64,000 nt of DNA from Clostridium sp. AWRP (GCF_004006395.2 NZ_CP029758.2:2108001-2172000), one strand, 5' to 3'; numbered from the stretch's first letter, positions 1 through 8,839 are shown. Translations and numbers: made by a program. Notes: generated by a model from the sequence alone, not told the origin.

Positions 1-1
1 A

Positions 2-814
2 AATTCTTTTCCCTGCGGATTAAAACTTTTAGAAGAAGCATTAAATCTTGGTGCAGATGTAGTAGGGGCTATTCCACATTTTGAATTTACAAGAGAATAT
101 GGAGTGGATTCTGTAAAAAAAGCACTGGAGCTTGCAGTAAAGTATGATAAGCTGGTTGATGTCCACTGTGATGAAATTGATGATGAGCAGTCTAGATTTG
201 TGGAAGTAGTTGCAGCAGAGGCATATAAGTACGGAATAGGAGAAAAGGTTACGGCAAGTCACACTACTGCTATGCATTCTTATAATAATGCATATGCCTA
301 TAAGCTCTTTAGACTTTTAAAAATGTCAAATATAAATTTCATATCTAATCCTATAGTAAATACACATCTTCAAGGAAGATTTGATACTTATCCTAAGAGA
401 AGGGGGATTACAAGAGTTAAAGAGATGATAGATGCAGACATTAATGTATGTTTTGGACACGATGATATATGTGATCCATGGTATCCAATGGGAACAGGTA
501 ATATGCTTCAGGTACTTCAAATGGGTATACACGTATGTCAGCTCATGGGATATGATCAGATTGTAAATTCTATTGATCTCATAACGAAAAATAGTGCAAA
601 GACAATGCACATTGAAGACGATTATGGAATAAAGAAAGGAAATACTGCTAATCTCATTATACTGAATGGAAAAGATGAATATGATGTTATAAGAAAACAA
701 TCAGAGGTACTGTATTCTATAAGAAAAGGTAAAATACTCTCAAAAACAGAACCTAAAAAGACAGATATTTATGTGGATGGAAAAGAGAGAATTACCTTTG
801 ACATAAATAAGTAG
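2..814 (+). CDS. codA: Cytosine deaminase, C-terminal part (cut by window start)
   Basis: Deaminates cytosine to uracil and ammonia in pyrimidine salvage, in the cytosol. The frame is open from base 2, so the gene starts before the window; 270 codons remain, against about 427 in the E. coli enzyme. Visible motifs match Cod[11 protein letters not shown] near residue 55 of the fragment (metal-binding His and the catalytic Glu), [11 protein letters not shown] near 84, and CFGHDD near 151 with the metal-binding Asp. The N-terminal HxH metal pair must lie upstream of the window. The GTG at 104 is an internal codon, not a start. A permease partner (codB) is often adjacent, but none is visible on this side. 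Confidence 0.93.
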   Translation, partial: NSFPCGLKLLEEALNLGADVVGAIPHFEFTREYGVDSVKKALELAVKYDKLVDVHCDEIDDEQSRFVEVVAAEAYKYGIGEKVTASHTTAMHSYNNAYAYKLFRLLKMSNINFISNPIVNTHLQGRFDTYPKRRGITRVKEMIDADINVCFGHDDICDPWYPMGTGNMLQVLQMGIHVCQLMGYDQIVNSIDLITKNSAKTMHIEDDYGIKKGNTANLIILNGKDEYDVIRKQSEVLYSIRKGKILSKTEPKKTDIYVDGKERITFDINK

Positions 815-1004
815 CGGACATTTTTAAGTTAAGAACTCAACATATTAAGTTAAAATTTTATATGGATTTTAAAAATGTGAAGGTGTTATTGATAAGAAAA
901 AATTTCCTTAGTTACTTGATTTATTTAACGGATTGCTTGGATAGTATTTATGTTTTAGGTCATACTACATTATGTAACTTATATATTGAAAGGGGGATTT
1001 AATT

Positions 1005-1166
1005 GTGAATACACCAAAAATGGAAGTTAAATGCGGCGTTGACTGTTGTTATTATTGGAAAAATGACTGTTGTAATGCTAAATCTTTGGAAGTTAACCCA
1101 ATGCAAGGTAAGGACCCCGATACTAGTGATGATACTTGTTGCACAACATTCAAGCCATCTAAGTGA
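1005..1166 (+). CDS. DUF1540 domain protein (53 aa, Cys-rich)
   Basis: This small protein of unknown function begins at a GTG eight bases after a strong AAAGGGGGA ribosome site (989-997). It has eight Cys: C10, the C14-C15 pair, the C22-C23 pair, C45-C46, and the closing TCCTTF segment. This matches the DUF1540 pattern of clostridia and bacilli, small proteins thought to bind a metal through Cys clusters. It is followed at once by an 18-bp terminator hairpin, so it is probably a one-gene transcript. Reading frames on either side of it in the same stretch are shadows. The family role is not established. Confidence 0.85.
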   Translation: MNTPKMEVKCGVDCCYYWKNDCCNAKSLEVNPMQGKDPDTSDDTCCTTFKPSK

Positions 1167-1173
1167 GAATTTT

Positions 1174-1213
1174 AGAAATAACTCCGGTTTAGGTTTAAAC
1201 CGGAGTTATTTCT
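1174..1213 (+). terminator. Terminator hairpin after the DUF1540 gene
   Basis: Perfect 18-bp stem: left arm 1174-1191, right arm 1196-1213, 4-base loop, with CTCCGG in the core and T-rich sequence after it. It starts 8 bases past the stop codon. Confidence 0.8.
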
Positions 1214-1281
1214 TTAGAAGTTTACCTATTAATATGGAGAGATAAAGAATGCTGTAAAGTCAATTATATATAGGTATTTAG

Positions 1282-1321
1282 TTATCATAAATATAATATT
1301 ATACAATTATACTTATGATAA
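1282..1321. promoter_or_regulatory. Inverted repeat upstream of the Mop gene
   Basis: TTATCATAA at 1282-1290 is matched by its exact reverse complement TTATGATAA at 1313-1321. The centres are 31 bp apart, about three helical turns. It sits about 75 bases before the Mop start and could be a dimeric regulator site; a molybdate-responsive regulator is only a guess. Confidence 0.35.
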
Positions 1322-1395
1322 ATTATGTGATATTATGGAAACATATCAAATATTAATGTTTTATGTCACTTATGGTGGCAAGATAGGGGGAAAAA

Positions 1396-1812
1396 ATGAT
1401 TATTAGTGCAAGAAATCAAATAGCAGGCAAAATTGAATCTGTTAAGGAAGGTGCAGTAAATGCAATTGTTACTTTAAAAACAGATGGAGGTGTTGCTATT
1501 ACTTCTACTATTTCAATGTCAGCTGTAAAAGATCTTGGATTTGTTCCAGGAAAAGAGGCAACTGCTGTAATTAAGGCTACAGAAGTAATGATTGGAATAG
1601 GAGATATGAAACTCAGTGCAAGAAATCAAATAGCAGGTAAAATTGAATCTGTTAAGGAAGGTGCAGTAAACGCAGTTGTTACTTTAAAGACTGATGACGG
1701 AAACACAATTACTTCTACCATTTCAATGGCTGCAGTAAAAGATCTTGGACTTGCACCTGGAGTCAAGGCAAAAGCTGTTATTAAAGCTACATCTGTTATG
1801 ATGGCTGTGTAA
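1396..1812 (+). CDS. Molybdenum-pterin-binding protein with two Mop/TOBE domains
   Basis: A 138-residue cytosolic protein made of two Mop (TOBE) domains of about 69 residues each, roughly 1-69 and 71-138. Mop proteins bind molybdate or tungstate and act as storage or buffering proteins. Both halves carry SARNQIAGKIESVKEGAVNA followed by alternating Val/Thr strands, and both end in a VIKAT segment, the usual Mop fold signature. The two copies are nearly identical at DNA level over about 75 bases with a 210-base period. The start is the ATG after GATAGGGGG. A hairpin terminator follows. Tungsten or molybdenum enzymes such as formate dehydrogenase would be natural clients, but none is in the window. 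Confidence 0.88.
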   Translation: MIISARNQIAGKIESVKEGAVNAIVTLKTDGGVAITSTISMSAVKDLGFVPGKEATAVIKATEVMIGIGDMKLSARNQIAGKIESVKEGAVNAVVTLKTDDGNTITSTISMAAVKDLGLAPGVKAKAVIKATSVMMAV

Positions 1813-1893
1813 ATTATATCAATGAATTTTACTTAGTGGGAGTGTTACAGTAGGTAGCCATCAGATAAAATTTTTACAAGCTACATAAACAGA

Positions 1894-1944
1894 GTTCTTG
1901 AGAATTTCAGAGATACAGAATGTGTATTAGAAATTCTCAAGAAC
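1894..1944. terminator. Bidirectional terminator between Mop and lysR
   Basis: Perfect 15-bp stem: GTTCTTGAGAATTTC at 1894-1908 pairs with 1930-1944 across a 21-base loop, and ATTATATTTT follows. It lies between converging genes and could serve both. Confidence 0.7.
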
Positions 1945-1952
1945 ATTATATT

Positions 1953-2825
1953 TTAGAGTTCATGACATATCTTTATAAAATCTTTCATAGCACTTGTCAA
2001 TAACTTATTCTTGTGATATACAATAGTTAGTTTTCTATTAAAATCCATATCTTTTACTTTCAGTTCTTTTAGAGCACCTGAGACAATATGATCTTTGATT
2101 AGCTGAAAAGGTAATACTGCAATTCCAATATTGTTTTTGGCTGCATTAATTAGGGCTGTGGTGCTTGTACTTTCCCAATAGGGCTTAAAAAATAATCCAA
2201 TTTCATTCATCCTTAGTTCAAATAGATTCCTGACACCTGAGCCCTTTTCTCTTAATAGGAGTCGTTCGTTGACTATATCATATGCAGTTACTTCCTTTTT
2301 TGAAAATAGATGATGCTTAGGATGGGCAACTACCACAATGTGATCATTATAAAAAACTTCTTCTACAAAATCGGATTTACTTTTAATTTCTTCAATAAGG
2401 GCAAGATCTAGTTCATTTTTCCTAAGCATTTCTGTGAGAATAGAGGACTTGTTTACATTTACCATAATTTCTGAATTTGGATATAACTTATTAAACTTTT
2501 TAATATATTTATGTATTAAAACAACACCAGCTGTATAGTTGGCTCCTATTATAAGTTTTTTTTGAAGAGAATTTTGCCTAAGGTCATCGCCGGCTTCATC
2601 AAAAAGCTTGATAATATGCTTAGCATATTGATATAATTTTTCCCCAGATGAAGTAATATATAATTTACGAGATAAACGTTCAAAAAGAATAACTTCATAA
2701 TAATTTTCAAGTTCTTTAATGGCTTGGCTTATGGAAGGTTGAGTCATAAACAATTTATTTGCAGCAGAAGTCATATTTCCTTCCTCACATACAGTTATAA
2801 ATATTTTTAAATGGCGTATCGTCAT
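1953..2825 (-). CDS. LysR-family transcriptional regulator
   Basis: A 290-residue LysR-type regulator. The N-terminal winged helix-turn-helix is in residues 1-60 (TSAANKLFMTQPSISQAIKE is the recognition region), followed by a periplasmic-binding-like effector domain from about 88 to the end. The start is the ATG eight bases after AGGAG. No divergent target gene abuts it: about 375 bases containing an interspersed repeat separate it from the OsmC gene, so the target and ligand cannot be read from context. The second LysR in the window (60232-61107) has a similar C-terminal end (YHKNK followed by an Ala-Met pair), which suggests a related subgroup. Confidence 0.9.
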   Translation of the reverse strand: MTIRHLKIFITVCEEGNMTSAANKLFMTQPSISQAIKELENYYEVILFERLSRKLYITSSGEKLYQYAKHIIKLFDEAGDDLRQNSLQKKLIIGANYTAGVVLIHKYIKKFNKLYPNSEIMVNVNKSSILTEMLRKNELDLALIEEIKSKSDFVEEVFYNDHIVVVAHPKHHLFSKKEVTAYDIVNERLLLREKGSGVRNLFELRMNEIGLFFKPYWESTSTTALINAAKNNIGIAVLPFQLIKDHIVSGALKELKVKDMDFNRKLTIVYHKNKLLTSAMKDFIKICHEL

Positions 2826-2839
2826 ACTAATTACTCCTA

Positions 2840-2859
2840 TTTCACAAAAATTGTGTAAA
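2840..2859 (-). promoter_or_regulatory. Small palindrome just upstream of the lysR ribosome site
   Basis: CACAA-AAA-TTGTG within a larger imperfect dyad at 2840-2859, next to the ribosome site of the LysR gene. It could be an autoregulatory site; evidence is weak. Confidence 0.25.
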
Positions 2860-2981
2860 GTTTTTTAGATTATTTCATGTAGACATTTGTATGGTAGTAT
2901 TATTTTATATACTTATATTAACATAAAAATACAAAAACAGCATTTCTGATACTGGTGATGTATCAATAATAGGAAGAATAT

Positions 2982-3180
2982 TAAAATATTGCGAAGCAAT
3001 TTATTTAGTTGAAAATTGAGAGTGGAAAGTGGAGAGTTAATGTGGATTTTTTTCCGTTACACTACAAAAAATCTTTAATTAAATTTTGCTATAGCTAAAA
3101 ATCAACCTTCACTCTCAATTCTCAATTTTTAACTCTCAACTCAAAAAGCTTTGCTTCGTAATTTTTTCAAACTGTGAAAG
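2982..3180. repeat. Interspersed palindromic repeat, family A, copy 1
   Basis: Non-coding element of about 200 bases that recurs inverted at 24281-24535. Shared blocks include TTGCGAAGCAA, a run of GAGAGTGGAAAGTGGAGAGTT, GTTACACTA followed by AAAAATCTTT, and AAAAATCAAC with CTCTCAA heptamers. The two halves are imperfect reverse complements of each other, so an RNA copy would fold into a long hairpin. This copy lacks about 50 central bases found in copy 2. Both copies end on the + strand with an ATTTTT...AAACTG(T/C)GAAA segment and lie just past the 3' end of a minus-strand gene. Confidence 0.75.
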
Positions 3181-3201
3181 TCTAGTTATTAAGCGTATAA
3201 A

Positions 3202-3669
3202 TTATAAACTATCCATATAGTGCAGTTGCTTTTCTATTGAAATTTTAGCTGGTTCTATTGGTACGCTATTTCTTATACTGTCCCCCATAGGGCATGTTTT
3301 TTCAACAAATTCAACAAGTTCTCTTACTTTATTTTCCTGGGAATCAGTTCTTATGTTAACGTTAAATCTTATATCCTGATATCCAGATCTTGAGGTAGAA
3401 GAATCTGGAGATGAAGTTGAATCAATCTCACCTTCAACTTCTATTGATAAGTATTTTATATTTACTCCATATTTATTCGCATAGGATGCTATAGACATTG
3501 CCTGACATCCTCCTAAAGTGCATAATAAAAGTTGGGCAGGGTTCATACCTTTATTGGTGCCACCTGATTGTTTAGTTTTATCCAACAATACTTTAAATCC
3601 ACCAGAATGTGCTTCTACTGCTATTCCATCTTTTTTTTCAACTACAGCTTTTACAGTTGTAAGTGGCAT
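3202..3669 (-). CDS. OsmC/Ohr-family peroxide-reducing protein
   Basis: A 155-residue OsmC-like protein, the usual length for the family. These cytosolic proteins use a pair of Cys to reduce organic hydroperoxides with thiol donors. Visible features are the NPAQLLLCTLGGCQAMSI segment near residue 45 with the first conserved Cys and the ETCPMGDS segment near residue 124 with the second. The start is ATG at 3669, because AAAGGAGTGATTTTA stands just before it; the longer frame to 3687 would start inside that ribosome site. It stands alone, divergent from the dehydrogenase at 3785, with a family A repeat downstream. Confidence 0.88.
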   Translation of the reverse strand: MPLTTVKAVVEKKDGIAVEAHSGGFKVLLDKTKQSGGTNKGMNPAQLLLCTLGGCQAMSIASYANKYGVNIKYLSIEVEGEIDSTSSPDSSTSRSGYQDIRFNVNIRTDSQENKVRELVEFVEKTCPMGDSIRNSVPIEPAKISIEKQLHYMDSL

Positions 3670-3742
3670 TAAAATCACTCCTTTCAAATATAGTATTTCA
3701 AAATAAAATTTAATTATTATAATGATTATAATTTGAAGAAGT

Positions 3743-3762
3743 ATTATACTAAAAAGTATAAT
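3743..3762. promoter_or_regulatory. Short perfect dyad between osmC and the dehydrogenase
   Basis: ATTATACT (3743-3750), AAAA, AGTATAAT (3755-3762): a perfect 8-bp inverted repeat in the divergent intergenic region, close to the dehydrogenase start. It may be an operator or a 5' leader hairpin. Confidence 0.3.
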
Positions 3763-3784
3763 TTACATATAGGAAGTGGTATAT

Positions 3785-4759
3785 TTGAAAATTGTAATAT
3801 TAGATGGATATGTACTAAACCCAGGTGACTTAAGCTGGTCATCTTTAGAGAAGCTTGGAGATTTAACGGTGTATGACAAAACTATATTTGATAATAGTAA
3901 TGATGATCTTATAATTGATAGGATTAAGGATGCAGAAATAGTATTTACCAATAAAACCCCAATATCTGAAAATGTATTCAAAAATTGTCCTAAATTAAAA
4001 TATCTTGGAGTACTTGCAACAGGGTATAACGTTGTAGATATAAAGGCTTCAAAAAAATTTGGTGTCGTAGTGACAAATATTCCAAGTTACAGCACGGATG
4101 CTGTAGCACAAATGGCAGTATCACTTTTACTTGAACTCACAAATCATGTATCAATTCACAATAAGGCTGTAAAGGAAGGACAGTGGAATAAAATTGGAGA
4201 ATGGTGTTTCTGGAAAAAGCCACTTATGGAATTAGGCAGTAAAACTGCAGGTATAATAGGATATGGAAAGATAGGGCAAGCAACTAGTAAGATAGTTCAG
4301 GCTATGGGAATGAAAGTACTTGCATATAATAGACATAAAAATAAGGTACTGGAGAGTGAAAACGTAAAGTATGCAGAGTTAAATGATGTATTTGAAAAAT
4401 CAGATGTAATTTTCCTCCACTGTCCATTAACTAAAGAAACTAAGGGTATAATTAATAGTAAATCTATAGAACGTATGAAAGATGGAGTGATAATAGTAAA
4501 TAATGCTAGAGGTCCTTTAATTGTAGAAGAAGATTTAGCTCATGCATTAAATAATGGGAAAGTATATGGTGCTGCACTGGATGTAACTTCTAGGGAGCCT
4601 ATAGAAAAAGAAAGTCCTCTTCTAAAAGCAGAGAATTGTATAATTACTCCACATATTTCCTGGGCAGCAAAGGAAACAAGAGAGAGACTTCTAAATATTG
4701 CTGTGGAAAACTTAAAAAAATTTTTAGAAGGAAATCCTATAAATGTAATCATACTTTAG
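3785..4759 (+). CDS. D-2-hydroxyacid dehydrogenase (glycerate dehydrogenase type)
   Basis: A 324-residue NAD(P)-dependent D-isomer 2-hydroxyacid dehydrogenase, which reduces a 2-oxoacid such as hydroxypyruvate or glyoxylate to the D-hydroxyacid. The nucleotide-binding motif GYGKIGQATSK is near residue 156. The conserved NNARGPL segment (catalytic Arg) and the ITPHISWAA segment (catalytic His) follow in the usual order. The N-terminal MKIVILDGY...NPGDLSW is typical of the glycerate-dehydrogenase subgroup. The start chosen is TTG at 3785, correctly spaced from AGGAAGTGG; the GTG at 3776 overlaps that site. Only about 40 bases separate it from the peptidase T gene, so co-transcription is likely. 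The true substrate cannot be told from sequence. Confidence 0.88.
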   Translation: MKIVILDGYVLNPGDLSWSSLEKLGDLTVYDKTIFDNSNDDLIIDRIKDAEIVFTNKTPISENVFKNCPKLKYLGVLATGYNVVDIKASKKFGVVVTNIPSYSTDAVAQMAVSLLLELTNHVSIHNKAVKEGQWNKIGEWCFWKKPLMELGSKTAGIIGYGKIGQATSKIVQAMGMKVLAYNRHKNKVLESENVKYAELNDVFEKSDVIFLHCPLTKETKGIINSKSIERMKDGVIIVNNARGPLIVEEDLAHALNNGKVYGAALDVTSREPIEKESPLLKAENCIITPHISWAAKETRERLLNIAVENLKKFLEGNPINVIIL

Positions 4760-4800
4760 GTGGATTGCATTTATAATAATATTATGTTAAGGAGAAATTG

Positions 4801-6030
4801 ATGGTGTCTAAAGTTGTAGAAAGATTTGTAAAGTATGTAAAGTATGATACTAGATCTGATGAAAATTCCACAACAGTTCCCACTACGCGGGGGCAATTAG
4901 AGTTAGCTAGGGAATTATCAAAGGAATTAAAGAATATTGGTATGGAAGATATCTGCTTGGATGAGTATGGATACATAATGGCAACACTTCCTGCGAACAT
5001 TACTAAAGATGTACCAGTAGTAGGGTTTATTGCTCACATAGATACCCATCCTCAAGTTTCAGGTGCTAATGTAAAACCTAAATTTATAGAAGCCTATAAT
5101 GGAGAAGACATAATTTTAAATGAGGGAAAAAATATAGTACTTTCTTCTAAAAAATTTTCAGAACTAAAAAATTATATAGGACAAACCTTAATTACATCAG
5201 ATGGAACTACTCTTCTTGGGGCAGATGATAAAGCGGGTATAGCAGAAATTATTACTGCTGTAGAGTTTTTAATACAAAATCCTAAGATTAAGCATGGACC
5301 TATAAGAATAGCATTTACTACAGATGAAGAGGTAGGAAAAATAGGAGAATATTTTAATGTAGAAAAATTCAAGGCTGATTTAGCCTATACGATAGATGGA
5401 GAATCTATTGGAAGTTTAAAATATGAAAATTTTAATGCAGCAAGTGCGAAAATAACCATAAATGGCAAAAATACCTATACCGGAGAAGCTAAAGGGAGAA
5501 TGATGAATTCATTGAGAATTGCAGCAGAGCTTATGAGTATGTTTCCGGAAAAAGAGACTCCTGAAAATACAGAGGGAGTTGAAGGTTTTTATCATCCTTC
5601 ATTTATTAACGGAAAGGTAGAAAAGACAGAAATCCATTATTTGATAAGAGATTTTGATAATAAAAATTTTGAAAAAAGAAAAAATTTTATTTCTAATGTA
5701 GTACAAACTATAAATAAAAAATATGGTAAAGACACAGTAATGCTTGAAATAACTGAGCAGTATAGAAATATGAAAGAAAAAATTGAACCGGAAAAATATA
5801 TTGTGGATATAGCTATTCAAGCTATGAAAGAAGTAAATGTATTTCCAGATGTAACACCACTAAGGGGAGGAACAGATGGAGCTAAGTTATCTTATATGGG
5901 ACTTCCCACACCAGATATATTTAATGGTGTTCATAATATCCACAGCAAATATGAATATATCTCAACTTATTCTATGGAAAAATCTGTAGAAGTGATATTA
6001 AAAATAATTCAATTATTTACAGAAACATAA
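4801..6030 (+). CDS. Divergent peptidase T-like M20 metallopeptidase
   Basis: A 409-residue M20-family di-zinc peptidase related to tripeptidase PepT and to the gene at 8917. Metal ligands are kept: AHIDTHP (H79, D81), [10 protein letters not shown] (D142), TTDEEVG (E176, E177), TIDGES (D199) and a late IHSKYEY His. Several sites conserved in PepT are changed: the HPG motif of the dimerisation domain reads YTG (Tyr226), FDVE reads FNVE, and FTGG near the C-terminus reads FNGV. The start is the ATG six bases after AAGGAG. It follows the dehydrogenase and precedes the MalT-like regulator by 23 bases. It may have altered specificity or low activity. Confidence 0.85.
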   Translation: MVSKVVERFVKYVKYDTRSDENSTTVPTTRGQLELARELSKELKNIGMEDICLDEYGYIMATLPANITKDVPVVGFIAHIDTHPQVSGANVKPKFIEAYNGEDIILNEGKNIVLSSKKFSELKNYIGQTLITSDGTTLLGADDKAGIAEIITAVEFLIQNPKIKHGPIRIAFTTDEEVGKIGEYFNVEKFKADLAYTIDGESIGSLKYENFNAASAKITINGKNTYTGEAKGRMMNSLRIAAELMSMFPEKETPENTEGVEGFYHPSFINGKVEKTEIHYLIRDFDNKNFEKRKNFISNVVQTINKKYGKDTVMLEITEQYRNMKEKIEPEKYIVDIAIQAMKEVNVFPDVTPLRGGTDGAKLSYMGLPTPDIFNGVHNIHSKYEYISTYSMEKSVEVILKIIQLFTET

Positions 6031-6053
6031 AAAGCGTTTGGGAGCAGAGAAAA

Positions 6054-8711
6054 ATGTTATTAAATTATAAGTACAATAATACTAAATTTTTAATTCCAAA
6101 AAAGAAATGTAAGATTATAGACAGAGAAAAGGTTTTAAGTAAGCTAGATGAAGTTTTGAAAACTAAGCTTACAATTATATCTGCAGCAGCAGGGAGTGGA
6201 AAAACTACTTCTGTTATTTCATGGATATGCTCAAGAAAATTAGATAATAATACAGTATGGATTTCTTTAGATGAAAGGGACGACAATTTAGATATTTTTT
6301 GGAGATCAATTAGTACAGCTATTGAAAAGTTTAAGAACAATGATACAAATTGTAAAGAAGAAGACTTTATTCAAGACCAAGACATATCAAGTGAATCAGC
6401 AGTAAACATGGTATTAGCTAGCATTTCATCTGTAAATAAGGACTTAATACTTGTAATAGATGATTTACATTTTGTGAAGAATGAAGACATACTTGTGGAA
6501 ATAAAACACTTTATTGAGGGTATTTCTGATAATATTCATATTATAATAACTAGTAGGACAAAGCTAAACATAAATATTTCTAAACTAAGGTTGGATGGAG
6601 AAGTAACGGAGATAAATAAAGAAGACCTTAGTTTTTCATTAGAAGAGACGGATGAGTTTATAAAAGCCAATATGGAAATTACAATGCCAAAGGAAAGTGT
6701 GCAAATATTAAATAAGTATACAGAAGGCTGGATAGCAGGAATTCAAATGGTTGTATTGTCTATAAAAGAAAGAAAAAATGTAACGGAAATGAATGAAAAA
6801 TTTATTGGAAGTAATAAGTATATTCAGGATTATTTCTGTGAAGAGATTTTTAATAGGCAATCAGAAGAAATTAAAGATTTTTTATTAAAAACGTGTATTT
6901 TAGATGAATTAAATATTGAGTTATGCAATGCTGTCAGGTGTATGAAAAATAGTCAGCAAATTTTAGAAAAAATATATGATAAAAATTTATTTATTAACAG
7001 ATTAGATTACGATGGAAAATTATTTAAATATGATGTACTTTTTAAGAAATTTTTAATGAGTAAAGCAAATGTTATAAATAGGGAAGAAATGCGTGAAGCT
7101 AGCAATAAGGCCGCTAAGTGGTATGAAAATAAGGGACGCATAAATAATGCAGTAAATCAGTTTATAAGCACAGAAAACTATGAGCAGGCAATAGAACTAA
7201 TTGAGGACAAATGTATTAAAGAAACGTTTACAAATAAATATTTTTATGTAGAAAATTGGTTAAAAAATATACCACAAGATATTATTGTAAAAAATGCTAG
7301 ATTTTGTATCATATATGTGTATACATACATATATGACGATGCTAGGTATAAGAAATATTTAGAGTTTACAAAAAAAGCGCTGCAAAACTGTATTGATGAA
7401 GATTACAAGAAAGAATGCTTAGGTATATTGTACATTATTAGAGGGGATAAAAGTTATATCGAATCAGATTATAAAAAAAGTATAGAATATTATGAAAGTG
7501 CGTTGAAGTATTTAGAAAAAGACATGTTTTGGCATACAATAATAAATCTAAAATCAGGTATAGTATATTTTTATCTAAAGGATTTTGTTTTAGAAGAAAA
7601 GTTTTTTCATGAATCAATAATTTTAAGTCAATCCTATAAGGATAATACTTTATATTTAATGACTAATAGAATAATTATTTTTGAAAAGTTACTTAAAGGG
7701 GAATTAACCGAATGCGAAAGTATATGTAATACTTGCTTAAATAGCACTATAAGTAATGATTTAGAAAAATCTTCACTGATGTCAATTTTTTATGTAGTAT
7801 TAGCACTAGTTTATTATGAAAAAAATTATATTATAAAAGCAGAGGAGTACGTATTTAAGGGATTAGAACTTGTTGAAGAATGGGATTTTTATACGGCATT
7901 TATAGGGTATTATGTGCATTCTGGAGTAGTCCTTAAAAAGAATAAGAAGAACCAAAAGAGTGAATTAAATAAGATTTATGAAAAAGTACAACAATTATCT
8001 AAAAAATATAAGAACAATAAGTTAGCTGATAAATACTATTTTTATAAATTAAAAGATAAATTCAAAGTATTGGAAATGGAGAGGCTTATAGAGTATGGCA
8101 GAATTAAATGTGTAGAAAAGTATATTGCAAAAAGGAATTTTAAAATTTCAGAAGAACTTGTTGTGTTTTCTAAAATACTCATGTGTAAAGGAAAAAATGA
8201 AGATGCATTAATGTTATTAAATAAGATTTTAGCTTCTAATAAAGAAAAAGATAACAAGAATTTAATTATAAGAGCCTATATTTTTAGATCAGAAATTCTT
8301 TCACAAAAGGATCAATACGAAAATGCCACAAAGGATTTAAGACAAGCTTTAATAATTGGATATAAGAATGGTTTTGTCAGGTTATTTTTAATAAATCAGA
8401 CAAAGTCAAGAAAAATCTTGATAAAAACTATTAAATCTATGAAATTTAACAAGGATTATTATGAAATGGGAGAGTATTTAAATAAAATACTAAGTTTGTA
8501 TTCGACTAAGGAAGATAGCCAAATAATAAGTAAAAGAGAAAGAGAAGTGTTAATGTTAATAGAAAAAGGAGCCAAAAATTCAGAAATAGCAAAGAGACTA
8601 TTTATTACAGAAAGTACTGCTAAAAGTCATATATTAAACATATTTAGCAAACTGAGTGTGCGAAATAGAATTGAAGCTGTAGCTAAGGCAAAAGAGATAG
8701 GGATTATTTAA
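6054..8711 (+). CDS. MalT-like LuxR-family ATP-dependent transcriptional regulator
   Basis: An 885-residue STAND-type regulator. The N-terminal ATPase has Walker A AAAGSGKTT near residue 44 and Walker B LILVIDDLHF near 135. The middle is a long helical TPR-like sensor region (about 380-800, rich in Tyr, Lys and Asn). A LuxR helix-turn-helix closes it (ISKREREVL...GAKNSEIAKRLFITESTAKSHI, about 822-885). Such proteins bind an inducer through the helical domain, oligomerise with ATP and activate transcription. Length and order match MalT. It lies between two peptidase T genes and is followed by its own terminator, so control of the peptidase/antiporter genes by a peptide or amino acid is a reasonable inference. 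Confidence 0.9.
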   Translation: MLLNYKYNNTKFLIPKKKCKIIDREKVLSKLDEVLKTKLTIISAAAGSGKTTSVISWICSRKLDNNTVWISLDERDDNLDIFWRSISTAIEKFKNNDTNCKEEDFIQDQDISSESAVNMVLASISSVNKDLILVIDDLHFVKNEDILVEIKHFIEGISDNIHIIITSRTKLNINISKLRLDGEVTEINKEDLSFSLEETDEFIKANMEITMPKESVQILNKYTEGWIAGIQMVVLSIKERKNVTEMNEKFIGSNKYIQDYFCEEIFNRQSEEIKDFLLKTCILDELNIELCNAVRCMKNSQQILEKIYDKNLFINRLDYDGKLFKYDVLFKKFLMSKANVINREEMREASNKAAKWYENKGRINNAVNQFISTENYEQAIELIEDKCIKETFTNKYFYVENWLKNIPQDIIVKNARFCIIYVYTYIYDDARYKKYLEFTKKALQNCIDEDYKKECLGILYIIRGDKSYIESDYKKSIEYYESALKYLEKDMFWHTIINLKSGIVYFYLKDFVLEEKFFHESIILSQSYKDNTLYLMTNRIIIFEKLLKGELTECESICNTCLNSTISNDLEKSSLMSIFYVVLALVYYEKNYIIKAEEYVFKGLELVEEWDFYTAFIGYYVHSGVVLKKNKKNQKSELNKIYEKVQQLSKKYKNNKLADKYYFYKLKDKFKVLEMERLIEYGRIKCVEKYIAKRNFKISEELVVFSKILMCKGKNEDALMLLNKILASNKEKDNKNLIIRAYIFRSEILSQKDQYENATKDLRQALIIGYKNGFVRLFLINQTKSRKILIKTIKSMKFNKDYYEMGEYLNKILSLYSTKEDSQIISKREREVLMLIEKGAKNSEIAKRLFITESTAKSHILNIFSKLSVRNRIEAVAKAKEIGII

Positions 8712-8714
8712 GAG

Positions 8715-8763
8715 AAGGTTATTTGAAAAGTTTTATATAAGAAACTTTTTAAATAACCTTTTT
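8715..8763 (+). terminator. Terminator after the MalT-like gene
   Basis: A 19-bp stem with one G-T pair: left arm 8715-8733, right arm 8742-8760, then TTT. It begins 4 bases past the stop codon. Confidence 0.8.
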
Positions 8764-8770
8764 AAATATA

Positions 8771-8839
8771 TAATCATCCTAAAGTATGATTAGCTAAATG
8801 ATAAAATTCATCCTACCTAGTAATACTTTAGGATGATTA
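8771..8839. promoter_or_regulatory. Second long stem-loop in the pepT leader region
   Basis: A 17-bp perfect inverted repeat: TAATCATCCTAAAGTAT at 8771-8787 pairs with 8823-8839 around a 35-base loop, followed by TTATTATAC. It comes directly after the regulator's terminator and about 80 bases before the second pepT. It may be another terminator, an attenuator or a binding site for the upstream regulator. Confidence 0.45.

Noticed and set aside
41..277. Minus-strand frame of 78 residues within codA
   Set aside because: It is antisense to a strongly conserved cytosine deaminase sequence and has atypical composition.
1039..1245. 68-residue plus-strand frame in the DUF1540 region
   Set aside because: It runs out of phase with the DUF1540 gene, which has the Cys pattern, a strong ribosome site and a terminator right behind it.
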